From: Undaria pinnatifida
Taxonomy: Eukaryota > Sar > Phaeophyceae > Laminariales > Alariaceae
DNA: 64,000 nucleotides
Direction: 5' to 3'
NCBI GenBank assembly: GCA_012845835.1
Contig: JABAKD010000028.1
Coordinates: 1,557,501 to 1,621,500, forward strand
Below the pieces are notes generated by a model that did no database searches, had not been told where the DNA came from, and was given only the letters and a program-made list of their open reading frames with translations. How positions within the stretch are numbered: position 1 is the first letter of the stretch; every line of letters begins with the position of its first letter. Shown in pieces: positions 23,801 to 37,200 of this stretch. The position numbers were made by a program, and so were the translations under genes.

Positions 23801-26800
23801 GAAACAGCCAGATGTAGTCGCCGAGTGTAACGCATAGTGAAAGCTGAATGGAACGGTCGTGTTGCATATGTAACGATCCGCATAAGGGCCAATTCTAACG
23901 GCCTCGTGTACTGATCAAGTAAGTGAAGCGGTTGAGCGTAATGACCGAGTGTAACGCCGGAGCGTAACGGCTGAGAGTAACCGCCGAGTGTAATGGCCGA
24001 AGGTAACGACCGAGTGTAACGGTCGAGGGCAACGGCCGAATGTTGTTAAGAGCCGGGTGTAACGGTCTAGTATAACGGCCGAGTATAACGGCCGAGTGTA
24101 CCGACCGAGTGTAACGGCCGCGTGTAACGGCCAAGTGTGACGGCCGCGTGAAGCGGCCATGTAGGATGGTCGTGTGTAATGGCTGCATGTAACGGCTGCG
24201 TGGCCCGTATATCGACCGAGTGTAGCGGCCACGTGCAGTGGTCGGGTGTAACTGTCGAGTGCAACGGCAGCTTAAACAGTCTATTGATAGTGCAAAGACT
24301 GAGCACCGGCTGAGTGTACAGCAGTATCCGAGTGCAGCGGCGGAATGTAGCTGTTGAATGTAATGGCCAGGTGTGACGGCTTCGTGTAACGACCTCCTAA
24401 CGGCCGAGTGTAACGGCCGGGTGTAACGATCAAATGAAACGGCCGAGCGTAGCTGCCGAGCGTAACCGCCGAGAGTAACGATCAAGCCACGTCTTCGAGT
24501 ACCCGCAGCAGTTGTGTGTTTGTCCAAGCTATGTCTGCCCGGGACAATGCACCGTTTTTATCACAAAACTCCCCGACCAGGGCAGCCCCGCCAAACACTC
24601 ACTCGCTATCCATACGGCGGTGGTAGCTTCTAATCGCCGCGGCCCCACACCCTTCATGATCTGCTGTAATCAATGGGCAGGTGCTTAGTGTTCACGTCCT
24701 CGGCCACGCCGAGCATTCCAGTCTGGGAACCTACTGGCTCATGCGACCGCGACACCGGCAACGCTGGTGTCGCCGGAGGAAGCAGCGGTGGCGACAACGA
24801 ACCCCTGCCCTTACCGACATGCAAAGGGTCCCATGTCTCGGTAGTGAATATTGACGCAAGTTGGGGCTCCAGGCAGCTTTGCGTGTGCACCGGTGAGGAA
24901 GCGTGCAACGGTAAGGGGTGGCACCAAATTTTATTATGGTCCTCAGTTGAGGAGCTCTCTACCGTTGCCTAACACCATCTGGCTTTGGCGATGAATGTAA
25001 GCTGCAGCAAGCCCGGTGCACAAAACCCCGTGGGCTAAATATCTACCAGGTAAAAAATGGCACTAGAGAGTTCACGTCGGGTTCGAAGGTATTGGGTAGC
25101 TCCGCAGTTGAGGGATCACGTTAGAGAAACGTTTCGGCTTAATAATGCAGCCTCTGTCGTGGCACGGCTCTGAGATGTTCCGCGCCCTCGTGCTCGCTCG
25201 CGCCACATGGCGTCATCGTTAGAAGCATTGATGCGCTTGCAGCTCCTACCGCCTGTAGCTTGTTTTCAAGCTCGACCAGGAGGGTGCTGACACGGGTAAG
25301 TTTCCACGGGGGTGGCGGAAGGCTGTCGTTGTGTGTCGCCTCCTCATAGCATACGATCCACAAAGCCGCATTACAGGTGTGTTTTGTTGTAGTCGATCTT
25401 CTGTTCAGCCGGATGTAATACGGTTCACTTCAAAGATAAAGCTTGCCTGTGGAAGTTCGAGTACGCCTATTACGAAGATCCGTTGTTTCCCTGCATTTTC
25501 TCGGAATGTTCTTTGCCGTGTTTCACGTACATACTCGTGTTTCTCGGGAACTTTCTCTTCCGTGTATTTCGTACGCATTTGTGTCTCCTCGGAACTACGA
25601 GTATCTATTCCATGTCTCACGTACGTATGTACATGTTGACTACACCGCAGGTCAGGCGCGGATCCACCACTTAGCGGCGGGAGCGTGCGTCGGGGCGGCG
25701 ATGCTGTCGCCGGCAGAGCCGTGGGCCTGCCACTCCGACGACAGCAGTGGGGATGACGATCCTTCCTCATCGGGGGGGGTCATTCTGGACCACGCCCCGC
25801 GCCTTTGCCACATTTCCGCAGAAAGGACCGCTGGAGTTCCAAAAGGCCGTTCGCTTTCTGGGCGGCGGATGCTGCGTGGCGACGGCGGTGGAGGTGGTTG
25901 TAGCAATAGCGGTGGTGGGCGTGGGGATGGTTGTGGTAGTGTTGGTGGTGACGGTGCCCGTGGTTGCGACGGTTTTGGTAATGGCCTTGGCGGCGACAGA
26001 GGTGGCGACAGTAACGTTGAGCGACGCAAGTGGAAGAGGAGAGAGCGAGGCGGTGGTAGGGACGGAGTTGCTGTGCTGAAGTTGGTGACATTATCGCAGC
26101 GGCTCGCGAGAGCTTGGGCTGGGGGGGCATCGCGACAAAATACGTAAGTGCTGTGCACATCAAACATGCGATTGTTGTTGGTATTGTTTTATTGTTGTGT
26201 TGTGCTTACTTTCGGAGGCGTTTTTTATGGCGTTCATTTTTACTCTTGTTATCTTATTCCACCAAAAAAATGCGATTTAGTGCGTTGAGCAAGAGCAATG
26301 CCGTTCTAATCTTGGCGTTAAATTAACGTCAGTGGCGAGGGAGGACGTCATGCGTTGGGCGCTGTTACTACAACAGCAGCTGTGTTGACATTTTGTAGAC
26401 CCGGGCTCACCATTGAAGGCTTTCTCTTTTGGGCGGCGTTCAATGCACGGTTTTTTATTTATTGTTGGGAGTAATCGCGTCCCTTTGTACCTGAATAATA
26501 TGCCGCTGCCGTCACGTGTTCCGCCCTATCCAAGCGGCCAGTCCCAAGCGAGAGATTTCCACGTCACAGCTAACAACAAAAAAATGCAGCTCTTAAGTTC
26601 ATAACCTCTCTCCCCATCGCGCTGATTGCGTACCGTGTTAAGTTTATTCTGTTGGTTTCATCAATGCTCAATAGGGTGCGATGGGTCACTCTCCCGCGCG
26701 TTAACCCTGTACGGCTACGTGGTACATACAACTCCAAAAAAAAAAATTGAATTGTTTGGCGCCCGACAATGTGCAGCATGAGTTTCAACGTTGATCACTC

Positions 26801-28010
26801 CTGAACATTCCAGAAAGGTAGAAGAAAACCAGGGAAACCCGCTGAAACTAATTGCATATTAATTCCCAGTTATGTGTCCCTAAAACATGGGTGACGTTTT
26901 GAAAGAAGTAGACCTTTGTTTCGATTCCCCCCCCCAAAAGAATCAGTAACCACTTGTTTTTTTGTCAAAACGTTTCCCTCCAATATTGTCGATGCGCAGA
27001 ACCAGCGGCAGCAATGGCCTTGACGGTTACGGGCGCGAAGTAGGCGTAGATCTCGAGGGGGTGAGGGGGGGGGCTCAGTGCACCTGCGCAGCCTTCGTCG
27101 GAAGGACGGTTTTCCTAGGTTACGATACGGGAGGCGTGTGGGCGCACCGGGTCTCCGATGGCCGCCGACTCTACCGGTGAGATAAATTCCCCAGTATACA
27201 GGGGTCTTTAGCAGAAAGACGACTTTCTTGTCTGTCCGTCAGTTTGATCACAATCGTAAGAGCCACTTGTGACCCTGCCCAATGGTTGTTTCGAATCATG
27301 TGATAGGTGCAACAATGTTCGAGCCCTGAGAGTGCAGAACACAACTATTGTATTTGTAGGTGCGTTCGTGTGCACCAACATGAATGCGCGTGTTTCTTAT
27401 TGTTTGCTTGTTTAGTGTTTTGGATGCATGTGTGTTGTTTTTGCCTGTTGGGCTTTGATGGTACCTCGGTCAGACTCGGTTCGGTTCGGTTCGGTTCGGT
27501 TCGGTTCGGTTCGGTTCGGTTCGGTTCGGTTCGGTTCGGTTCGGTTCGGTTCGGTTCAGTTCGGTTCAGTTCGATTAGGTTGGGTTCGGTTCAGTTCGGT
27601 TCCGTGTTATTGTTTCGGCTCGACTCGGTCGGCTTGGCTCGGCTCGGCCCGGCTCAGCTCGGTTAGGCATCGCACCGCTCTGATATTTGGTTGGGAAATG
27701 GCTTTTGGTTCAGTCTCTTGGGTGGGAGTTGCCCGCGGCCGTGTTGTCGGCGGACAATAGCTAACCCTCCGTGGCCCCAAGCGACGACCGTTAGTTTTGC
27801 TAAACTGCCACCCACGGGGTCCTCTGCGGTTCCGAAATATCTCTCACCCGACGTCGATGATTACTATGCCCGTACCCCCCCCCTGCCACACCTTTTTGAC
27901 GCAGCCTGGACACGCGCGGTGCTGTGGTGCACCTTGTCGAAGCGGAGGGCTCCCTGTTCGCCTGCGGATCTTCCGGTGTGGTGTATCGCTGGAGCTGGGA
28001 GAATACATAG
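17818..28010 (+). CDS. WD40-repeat protein of unknown function, eight exons
   Basis: Exons 17818-18590, 19088-19384, 20710-20812, 22580-22731, 24681-24910, 25651-26143, 27000-27176 and 27905-28010 (TAG); every junction keeps phase, giving about 776 residues. The N-terminal 250 residues are Pro/Ser/Ala-rich low complexity. From exon 2 onward come WD40-like blades: LYFLDG; AHKRDIRCLAGSPAGD; RLVSADSLGLISVWDV; SVQTLTSVGGGERLASGALDGSVVIW (split across an intron); LVFTSSATPSIPVWEP; and late degenerate blades ending WAHRVSDGRRLYR and GVVYRWSW. Exon 6 carries a Gly/Asp-rich insert of about 120 residues. Intron 3 (20813-22579) appears to use a GC donor (CAG/GCGAGT). The ATG at 17818 is the first in the open frame, but an upstream exon is possible. 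Exon 3 may start at 20710 or 20713. WD40 proteins are scaffolds; no closer family was recognised. Confidence 0.78.
18650..18835. repeat. TTGG-rich simple repeat
   Basis: Interrupted GGTT/GTTG runs in intron 1 of the WD40 gene. The Asn/Gln/Pro/Thr-rich frames on the minus strand are artefacts. Confidence 0.8.
20175..20390. repeat. Degenerate minisatellite, TTCTTAAATGAGA unit
   Basis: About six to eight units of TTCTTAAATGAGAYGGTACAGCA with variable spacers of 30-45 bp, in intron 2 of the WD40 gene, ahead of a C-rich tract that precedes the exon 3 acceptor. Confidence 0.7.
22890..24485. repeat. 1.6-kb minisatellite, 13-bp unit GGCCGAGTGTAAC
   Basis: Well over a hundred degenerate units of GGCCGAGTGTAAC in intron 4 of the WD40 gene. 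The 23330-23440 core is almost uniform; units toward both ends drift (CGACCAAGTG, CGGCCGCGTG). Because 13 is not a multiple of 3 the unit reads in all frames, creating long repetitive minus-strand frames (RYTRPLHSAVTLG-type) that are not genes. Confidence 0.9.
27474..27600. repeat. (TTCGG)n pentanucleotide repeat
   Basis: About 17 perfect TTCGG units followed by degenerate ones (TTCAG, TCGGC), in intron 7 of the WD40 gene. The Arg/Ser/Val/Gly-repeat frames here are artefacts. Confidence 0.9.
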
Positions 28011-31000
28011 CTCTCGTCGCCTCGCGCCCAACCCAGGGGGATAATGTAAAGATATGATACCAGGGCGTAGCTTTACTGCACCTTACCCGGCACCGGGTAC
28101 AGCCGTGGGTGTCTCAGTCGTGCGGTGTCTTGCCCGATGACAATACCTGCACTAAAGGGGGATCCCAATAGTACGCTACTCTGTAGGACGAGCTCGTGTG
28201 CGATTATCACCGCACTAAACTGGGGGGCCACACTACCGCGAACAATGGCCGTATATAATTGCTCACCGTACACACACAAGGTGCCGCAGAAGCAAGGTCG
28301 TGTTTTTGAATCGGCGAAGGCTTCCGAAAACGTTTCTTGTTGCGCGGGACAACATTTCATGGAAACAGGATTGGGCTTTTCCAAAAGCGCGGGATCGATA
28401 AATCATCCTGTTTCGTACGAGACGGGATTTTTTGCCGTACGGCAAACGGAACTGCAATATTTCCGCAGGATAGCGATAATCCGGTGGTCCCGATTAACAA
28501 GTAAGGTGTTCGTATACCTAATCGTGTGCACAGAAAATCGCGTGTGCACACTGACCTTCTTTCTTCTCTAGGATGAAGAATCAACACGGACATTTGGTGT
28601 GCTGAATGTTGAAGGGTTCAGGTAACCGTTAGCAATGTAAAGAACACACGCCAGGTGCCGACATGCCGGGCTCGCAATGGCAACATTCGGTTGCATTTTT
28701 TTTAATTCCAGTAGATGTTTCTGCAGAGTTAGGTCGTTGGATAGAGTGCCCAAATAGTCCAGTGGAGCGACAGCCGCGATTCTTCTTCCATCAACTTTTT
28801 TGGGAACCCGGGTACAGTACAGGACGCCGAATAAGAAACAGGGTAACAAGAAAGCCAGGCTGAGATACACAGAATAGTAAGAAAGTTGGGAGCCGTTTTC
28901 CTCAAGTTAGTGTAGAACGCACCTTTTTTCTCAAATAAGAAACCTAGCCTGGGTCAGTACCTGAATTTTTTAGTATGTGTCCAGTACTACGCACAGCGGC
29001 CTAAAAAACGATACCAGTCTCGGCACAAATATAAGCCACGTTTCTACCGGGTTATACTTAGGAAAGTGACTTATATTTAGACCCAGAATAATGTGCGGTA
29101 ACATGCTATAAAAAGATTGAGGGGCTGCTACAGACACAGGCCACCCTTTGCAGATTTCTCTACTAGGCAGTTTCCACGTTGGTCACTCACTTGTATTAGA
29201 TAAGCTCTTGCATTAGTTCCACACTCGCGACGGACGAACTTAATAGCGTTCAATTCCGCTTGGAGACAAAAGCATCATCCCCTTTTTCCTATACGCACAT
29301 GCCTTCAAAGGCATGCGAAAGCCTTTTATATCCAGCCGTATCCCATATATTACGCCTTGTTAGGCTCCCAGGGGGGTACCATAACACTAGCCCACCCTGA
29401 TAAACCGTATATGCACAAATATGGAAGATTCGGGAAGCATCGGTTCCACGGTCTAAAACATGTCTCGAAGATGCGGCTCTTCACAACCTACTGTCACACC
29501 TGCTATTTTTTGTCCTTCACGCCACCTAGCCCCTTGGCCAACCTCTAGGCATCAAGAGCAGAGCAGGCACAAAGGCAGGCTATATAGATAGGTGTATCTC
29601 GCTCAAAATGTCCGTGGTGAACTGGCTAGCATTTTCCCCAATGGCAAGGTCACGAGGTTTGCATGGTCCACACTGACTGATGCTTTCGCCTACTCACGGC
29701 CAACGATTTGCTGTGTAATAAACTGCCGCGCATATTCGTCATAGAGAGCAGGTAGGCAGGTATTCGTACAGGAGAACTACGCTCAAAATCTCACCCGTGG
29801 CGAAGAGGCAAGTTTTCCCGACGGCAAGGTTTACGTCAACACTGACTGCATTTAATTATCCTCAGGCGCTGTAATTTTCCGAGCAAATACACGCAACCCG
29901 ATCAACAACCGCGCATATTTCAACGACGACAATCTTGCAGTTGGAAGGAGTGCGGAGAATGTACGTCTGACCAGGAATACAGGTTGCGATTTGTTTCGAA
30001 TTTTAATAGCTCTGACACCGCCGACCACGCCTTGCGGCGGTAGGCCGCGTTTTCCAAACGGCACGTTTTTCGTTTCAATTCAGCAGGTTGAAGCGGGTTG
30101 ATTGGTTGGTTTCTGCGGCAAGCACCGTCTTGAATAACCGCCTTCTGAACGTCTAGCAAACCCGTCGAAAGCGAGGCAGGCGTGTAACACGCACACGCCA
30201 AGACATCAAGGCCTCTGTTGGCCGGAATGTACCCCCCTTCAGTCAGTCAACCCTGCCAGCAGATAGCTCCTACAAATCGAGAAGCTACAACCAATCATGC
30301 TCTTTCCAGTCAGCCAATCGCTCCAAATGATTAGATGCTGCAACCACCATCGCTGCCGCCTGACGCGATATTTCGCACACGGCGCGGACGAATGGCAGCA
30401 ACGGAGAGCGCACCCCAAGCTCGCCGCCAGATAAAAAAATGCGACGCTTTCTGCCCAAAAAGCCTACCGCAAGTGTACCACAACAGCTCAAACAACGCCA
30501 CCGCGTTTCCGAGCTCCCCATAACCGCGGACGCCAAGGTTGCGTAAAAAAATCCACTGCAAGTTGAGCACTCGAGCCCCACGCTATCACATTTACTGTCA
30601 TGGGCTATATATGACAGTTTACTGTCAAAATTGTCACAGCCGATAGACCAATCTAACCCGGAACTCCAGTCCACGAAACGTATGGATTCTGGATGCGTCA
30701 AGCGTACGATCGCACCGTTGTGCACACGCCCCCCCTTCCGGAACACCAGTCCACGAAACGTTTGATAGTTGGATGCGTCAAGCGTACGATCGCACCGTTG
30801 TGCGCACGCCGCCCCCTACCCCTCTCCCCTCCGCCCGCCCGTCCGCCCGCCAAAACAGGAAAACGCAAAAAAAAACACCATGCGCCCCCTTCTAACCCCC
30901 CCCCCCACCGGCAAACATCATGTGCCGCCATCCCTCGCTCGTCCATTCAAGACCGATCACCAGTCATCCTTGTCCAATACTACTCTGTAGACCCGCCCCG

Positions 31001-31220
31001 GACGTCACACCCCTCTCTCTTCCCCTCCTTCCCTCGTTATCTCTCTCGGATTCACGCAAAGCCAGTCAACCTACCCACAATCACACAATACAATAACAAA
31101 ACACAACAGCGGCAACAGTAACAGTAGCGGCAGCAGCACCAGCATAAACAGCAGCAGCATCAGAAGCACCCCCACCATCACCACCACCTCCGCCGCCACC
31201 AACACGTAAGAGTACCCGCC
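28011..31220. other. 3.2-kb convergent gap between the WD40 gene and Nup107
   Basis: No supported gene. Contents: a short dispersed repeat at 28560-28612 (TCTCTAGGATGAAGAATCA...CACGGAC) that recurs near 39625-39670 and, more diverged, 49750-49795; an 80-bp tandem duplication at 30660-30819; and AC/CAG-rich low-complexity sequence at 31080-31205 just past the Nup107 stop. The rest shows only short random frames. Confidence 0.5.
30660..30819. repeat. 80-bp tandem duplication
   Basis: Units 30660-30739 and 30740-30819, each starting GGAACNCCAGTCCACGAAAC and containing GTCAAGCGTACGATCGCACC; they differ by a few substitutions. Confidence 0.85.
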
Positions 31221-34200
31221 CTACGCAACCCGCTCGTCGCACTCCAAAACTTTCGTCGAGCTGCGTTCCACGCACTGCAACAGCCGGATCATATGTCCCT
31301 GGCTCATGGCGCGCCACGTGCGGTGCTCGTCCTTAGCCACGGTGTTGGCGACCGTCTGGCCGCGGACGAACCACTCCCTAGCAGCGTCGGCCGTGCCCCA
31401 TTGGAGGGTCCAGAGGCCGGTGCTGTGCGCCACCTACATGAAAACAAAAATTACATAAAGTGAAGAATAACAAAGTTCAAATGTATATGAATGTAACTAC
31501 ACCTAAAAGAAAAACGTGAGCTGCAAGCGACTTTTGAACGTCCTCAAAGACGCAGTTTCAGAGTGAGTGATCATCGGACAATCAATAAAAACACGTCTGG
31601 TGCGAGCGCCATCTTGCAACGTCTTGCAATACGATAACGTGCACGCGTGGAAGAGGCCTGCCGAGTCACCTCGCCAACAGGTTATTGGGAGGCACGTGAT
31701 AATCTAATTGAAACACTCCCTGCGAATGATACTTCGGTCGCACAACGGTGTACCAATTTGGGTGTTAATGACATGGTCGTTTGGTATTCGTGTTAACACC
31801 CCAACGGTCCCTACATTTCGGTCCAGAGTGGTATCGCACTGCTGTACTCCAACTGGCGCGTCTTCGCGGGAAGGCGAAAAAAGCCCCTACTCCTCACCTC
31901 ATGGGTCAAGAAGACCAGTCCGGGCAAGCACGCCTGCCTAACGCGCAGCAACTCCTCCCTCCTGGCCACCGCCTCCGCACGCCCCGCCGCCTCCGCCGCT
32001 CTCGCCACCCCCGCCCTCTCCTCCCTCGCTCTCCTCCCCCTCGCCTCCGCTACCTCCTTCGCCTTTCTCATGTCCTCCGGGGTGCGGTGATGACGCTCCC
32101 CCTCCCCGTCCCCGCTCACTCCCTGCCACCCCGACGAAGGATCGGACAAGACCATGTCCCCTCCCGAAACGCCTGCGCCTGGTCCGGTCATAACGCCTCC
32201 TCCCCCGCCTCCGCCGTCGCTGCCGTCGCCGTCGCCTGCGATATGGTGCATGCTCATTGCTGCTGCTGCTACCGCGTCGAGCCTCGCGGTGGAGTTTTGG
32301 GGATACATCCAGCCGTCCTGGGGGAGCCGGGGGGAGCAGGGAGGGAAGGTGGGGTGGGGTGGGGACCAGTTGTTGGCAATATATTGGAAGCAGTTATTAA
32401 CAGTACATGGGACCAGTCTTTGGCAGTACATTGTAACCAGTTACTGGCAGTACATTGTAACCAGTTACTGGCAGTACATCGGATTAGCGGGGGGGTCAAG
32501 CCTGTCCGGTGAGCAGCTTACCTCCCTGGACGTCCACCGCCAGTAACGGGCAGCAAGACATCGCCGTATAATGTTCAGTATCAATATCTCAATCATTCCC
32601 ATAATCGTACCGGTACAGCATAAAGCTGCACAGCCTACAACCCCCCCAGTCTCCATCTGTAGCAGAAACGGTGCCCCGTCTCGAAAATGATGGCTGATTA
32701 ATGGTCAAACGACAAATAATAACGCAAGCAACACAGGACACCCCCCCCCCCCGGCGCACTAACCTCAAACGTCAGCACCCTCTCCATGGCGTCCATCGCC
32801 CGTTCCGCCGCGCCGTGAACAAGCTCATCCCCGCCCGACTGCAGAAGCTCTAACGCCGCCCCGCCCCCTTCCCCCTCGTGCCGCCGCCCCTGATCCTCAT
32901 CCTGCTCCCGCTCCCGAGCCCTGTGCGCCGAAACCCAGGCCAGATACGCTTCTCTAGCTTCCAGGAGGAGTGTCCAGCAATTGTGCTCGCGGACAGCATC
33001 CGCATCGACACCCTCCATCGCAACCGCCTCCATACTATTCGCCTTCGTTTGCGTTTCCCCCTCCTCCTCTTCCGGGTTGCCTCCGCTACATTTGCTCTCC
33101 TGCGCTCCGTTCTTCGATCCGCTCTGCGCTCCGTTCAGATGAACGCCATTCTGAGCGGTGCTCTGAGCGACGGCTGTCAAAAGCACGCCTACGGCCTCCG
33201 CGCGAGCCGACAGCAAGGCGGGGGTTTCCATCGCCTCATCTTCGGATGTGTCGCCCGGGGGCGTGGCCCACGACAGCGCACCCGTACCGTGAGCGACGGC
33301 GGCGGCGCCGATGTTGCTAGCCGATCCCGGACCGCCGATTACAGACGCCTGGTACTTTTGGAGCATAAGGTGGCGCGCCAGGGCGTTCGCCTGTTTTGGC
33401 AAGGCGTGGCGTGAGGGGAAGGGGGGAGGGGGCGGGGGGGGGGAAGGAGGGAGGGAGGGAGGGAGGGAGGGAGGGAGGGAGGGAGGGAGCGTGACGATGA
33501 TAACAAAGATGATGCACTTACAAGGACGATGAAAATCATGGCGGACAGCGATGTTAACGAAAAAATAACCAAAACAATCACGACGATAACTATGTGAATG
33601 ATGCTCATGGTGACCACTCAGCAGCTGCGTCTGCAGACAAGAACGCACCTGAACTACCGCCTCGGCGCGCGACGCCGGATGGTCCAGCAGCCACGACACT
33701 GCCTTGATCTTCTTCAGGTCTCCCTCCGGCACCTGCCTCGGCACCCTCGGAGCCACCGACGGAGTTTGCAGCCTCACGTCTTCCACCACCTGCGAAGGCA
33801 AACCGGGAAGAGGAGACGGGGGAATTACGGGGTACGTGGGTAAGGTGGGAAATGGCGTACAGACCGGATAAATCTCGTTATATATGAAAAAACAATCATT
33901 AACAAATGTTTTCTGGCCTGTCACTGCCCAAAACTTGTCTACGTAACGCGCGTGGGTGCAAACGACACCCAGAAAAACAAAACAAAAATTCCCCCATTTT
34001 TTCTCTGTTGTCTTGGCCTTGCCCCCTCCACCCCCTCCCGCCACCTGTGCCCCAATTTCGGGCGAAAACAAACGTGCACCTTCTTGAGGATGGCCGGCAC
34101 ATCTCGACCCATGTGTTGCTCCGCCTGCTCCAGCGCCTCGCGGCGGTCACCATCGCCTTCCACGCTCCTAAGAAACCCGGCGTACAGCTCGCGGCGCCGA

Positions 34201-37200
34201 AGAGTGGGCAGGGTAGCCGCGTACACGGCCACAAGACGGACCTGCTCAAGAAAGGTAACGCGTATAACAGGGGGGTTTCCAAGGGTTTTTTAGGCGGATG
34301 CTACGGTAGGGGTGCACTTGTTTTTCTTGGGCCCATTCCGCGCGCTAAGGAGCGCTATCTGCACCTCACCCAAACGAACGACTTTTGAGAAGAAATGAAA
34401 GTGTACCTTGACGAAGGAATCCCATGGCCAAGGTATAAAACTGATACTTATAAGTAAAACATACGTCGTATTCCTTCGATAGTGGGTAGTTTCTCAGCTT
34501 CCCCCACCCACCCCCTTTCCCCCCTCCCCGACGCACCCAACCACCTTTGTCCCCCAACCCAACCACCTACCCCCCTCCGACTTCCCCACCACCCCAACCC
34601 AGCCATAAAATTACTCCCCCCCCCCCCGCCCCCCCCTTCCCCTCTCCTTCTTCCCCCCTGCCGCCCCCGACCTACCCACCAGACCCGCGCCCCCACGCAC
34701 CTGCTTCGTGGAGGCCAAGTGCTCAGCGTACGCGCACACTACATCCTCAATGGCCTCCGCCGTCTCATCTTCCATGGTTAGGTACGGGCACTGAGCAGCC
34801 AGGAGGAGAGCAAGGTGCGCCGCAAACCGCAGCAGCTGGGGGGAGCAAAACATCCTAGAAGCCGCAGTCCCCCCCGTTCCCACCCCCTCCCCCTCTTCCC
34901 CCTGCCCGATCCCGCCTCCGTCGCTACTGCCGCCGCCGTTGGCCACTTGCCAGAGGATGTTCCGGAGGAACAGAGGGATGTCCCTTTCTCCGAGGACCAA
35001 AGCTTGCTGAGCCTGGGGGTGGGGAGGAGGGAGGGGGGGGGGGGCACGTTCGCAATGTGCGAAGGCGTGCGGGCGAGCGGGCGGGGGGGACGGGGGGGGG
35101 GTCAGATAGGACAGCGGTGACGTGCAACCTCTGGTAACAAGCAACCTGTATAAATAACAAGCAATCACTCCGGTAGGCAGTAACATCAAACTATTAAAAT
35201 ACTAATAGAATACAAAATACAATTGTAAACTATTTATAAAGCATATACCTCTACACAACCCCACTATTGACACTCGGCGAGGACGACTTCATGTCGCTAA
35301 ATTCACTCCCTCGCTGTCCGGCGCGAATGCGACTGCGGCTGCGCGAGTTGTCGTCGAGCGCCCTGCAGCATCATGGACAAGAACAAAACAAAAGAACTGC
35401 TACTGGCACACTGCTATCACTACCGTACCACTATGACAGTCCAAAAAAGAGAAGAATATTAACATAACACATTATGCGCACAAGTCATCTTGATGGTGAA
35501 AAAAGAGGAAAACCCGGGGATGGCTTCGATTTACCCCTTACCGGGGGTGATAATGACTCATCCCCGGTATCGCCGTAAAACGCGAAAGTAAAGCCAAACG
35601 CCGTAATTGCCTACGTGTACGCAATCTTGCGTATTTCAAGAAACAACCACCCCCGGTCTACCCTGCCCCACTCGACCGTCCCAGAGGACACGCTTGCCTG
35701 GCGGTACACCCCCTTCCCTTCCGCGCGAACCCGGCCGCGCGAGTTGTCATCCAGAACCTCGAAAATCGACGCGTGGGTCGTAGGGGGTGCCGACTCCATC
35801 ATGACCTCCAGCAAGCGCTCGTCCGTCCTTCGGCGAGGAACAAGAAAGGGGGGGAGCAGGAACAGCTTGTCTTATGACGCTAAGGTAAAACAGAGACAAA
35901 CAAAAAGGAGCTGAAACTAACAGAAGTTATTAAAGCAGAGGCGGGAGTACAAGACAGGACCCTTAACACTAAGAAGCAGAAGAGTTGGCCCAAGCTGGAA
36001 CTATTCTTCGAGAATTGGCGCGTTTAACACTAACTTCAACGGAACGACCCTCCATTATTTTCCTCCTGCGAGTCATGGGTGCGTTTTACACTACCTTCAC
36101 TACAACGAGTCCTCGAGTTCTTATTAATTTCTTTATGAAATCACGAGCGCATTCTACACTAACTTCAATATAACGACTCCCCAAGTTATTTGTTTTTGGC
36201 CAGTCATGGACGCGTTCTACACTAACTTCAATGCAACGACTCCCGAAGTTGATATTTTTCTGAAAAAAAAATAACCTTGCCCGTTTTCTTAGTAGGTGCC
36301 GTGTACTGTAGGGGGATAGGGCAGAGTGGACAGGGTCGGAGGCAGTTACTCTCACGGACTTCCTGCCGCAACACCGCACAAGATCCTTAGAAAAACTACG
36401 TACAGGGCAATCGACAGCAGCAGCAGTCAGCGCCAAAACCCCAGTACCAAATTTACACAAATGCAGAACTACAGCAGCAGTAGCAGAAGCAGCAAAAACG
36501 ACATCAGCAGCAGCAGCAGCAACACCGACATCGACACCAATAACGCAAAACAACAACAACACCAACAGCAATGGCAACAACAACACAAGCAATAGCACCA
36601 TACCGGTATGAGACACACAGATACCTCAAGGTCGCCACGCCAGGGTAGAGCGCGCTAAGTTCCGCCTGAACCCGTCGGTGGTCTATCCGCTCCTGAAGCA
36701 CCTTCAGGTGCAGCATCGTGGTGAAACGCACCCACGCCTAAAAACATGCAAAAAGGGGTACGATTGAGAGAGGCGGAGGTTGGGGGGGGGGGGGGGGTAA
36801 CCACTTCATGATCGGCCGTAGTCCTTACCCTCGCATCCCCACATTGCCGGGACCGAACACGTCGGGTTTTTACCTATTAGACAGAGATTGCTTGCATTAA
36901 GCGTAAGCGCCATAAGGTGTCCGGCGAGTCGCGTGAAGGGTGAGCTGCATCGTACTGAGACTGTGAGGCGGGCTTCGGCACCTTGTGCGTTGGGGGGCAG
37001 GGGGGGGTACTCATTTGTCGTCTGCCTTAGTCATTGGACCATTAACCACACATCCCTCGCGAGGGAGGGGGGGGGGTACTCATTTTTTGCCTTACTTAGT
37101 AATTTGACCATTGACCACGCATCCCTTTTGAGACGGGGGACTGTTCTTACTCCTAGTATAATAGAGACATAATTTGGGTGCTCATTACGTGTTTGATAAA

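Noticed and set aside
22890-24485. CRISPR-like look of the short repeats
   Set aside because: Units are contiguous 13-mers without unique spacers, in a eukaryotic intron; it is a minisatellite.
22451-24527. Long minus-strand frames of RYTRPLHSAVTLG-like repeats
   Set aside because: They are translations of the 13-bp minisatellite, present in several frames at once, and lie in an intron of the plus-strand WD40 gene.
27307-27760. Frames encoding Val/Arg/Phe/Gly/Ser repeats
   Set aside because: Created by the TTCGG pentanucleotide repeat; no domain and no splice support.
30285-30746. 153-codon minus-strand frame beyond the Nup107 stop
   Set aside because: No domain, and it runs into the 80-bp tandem duplication.
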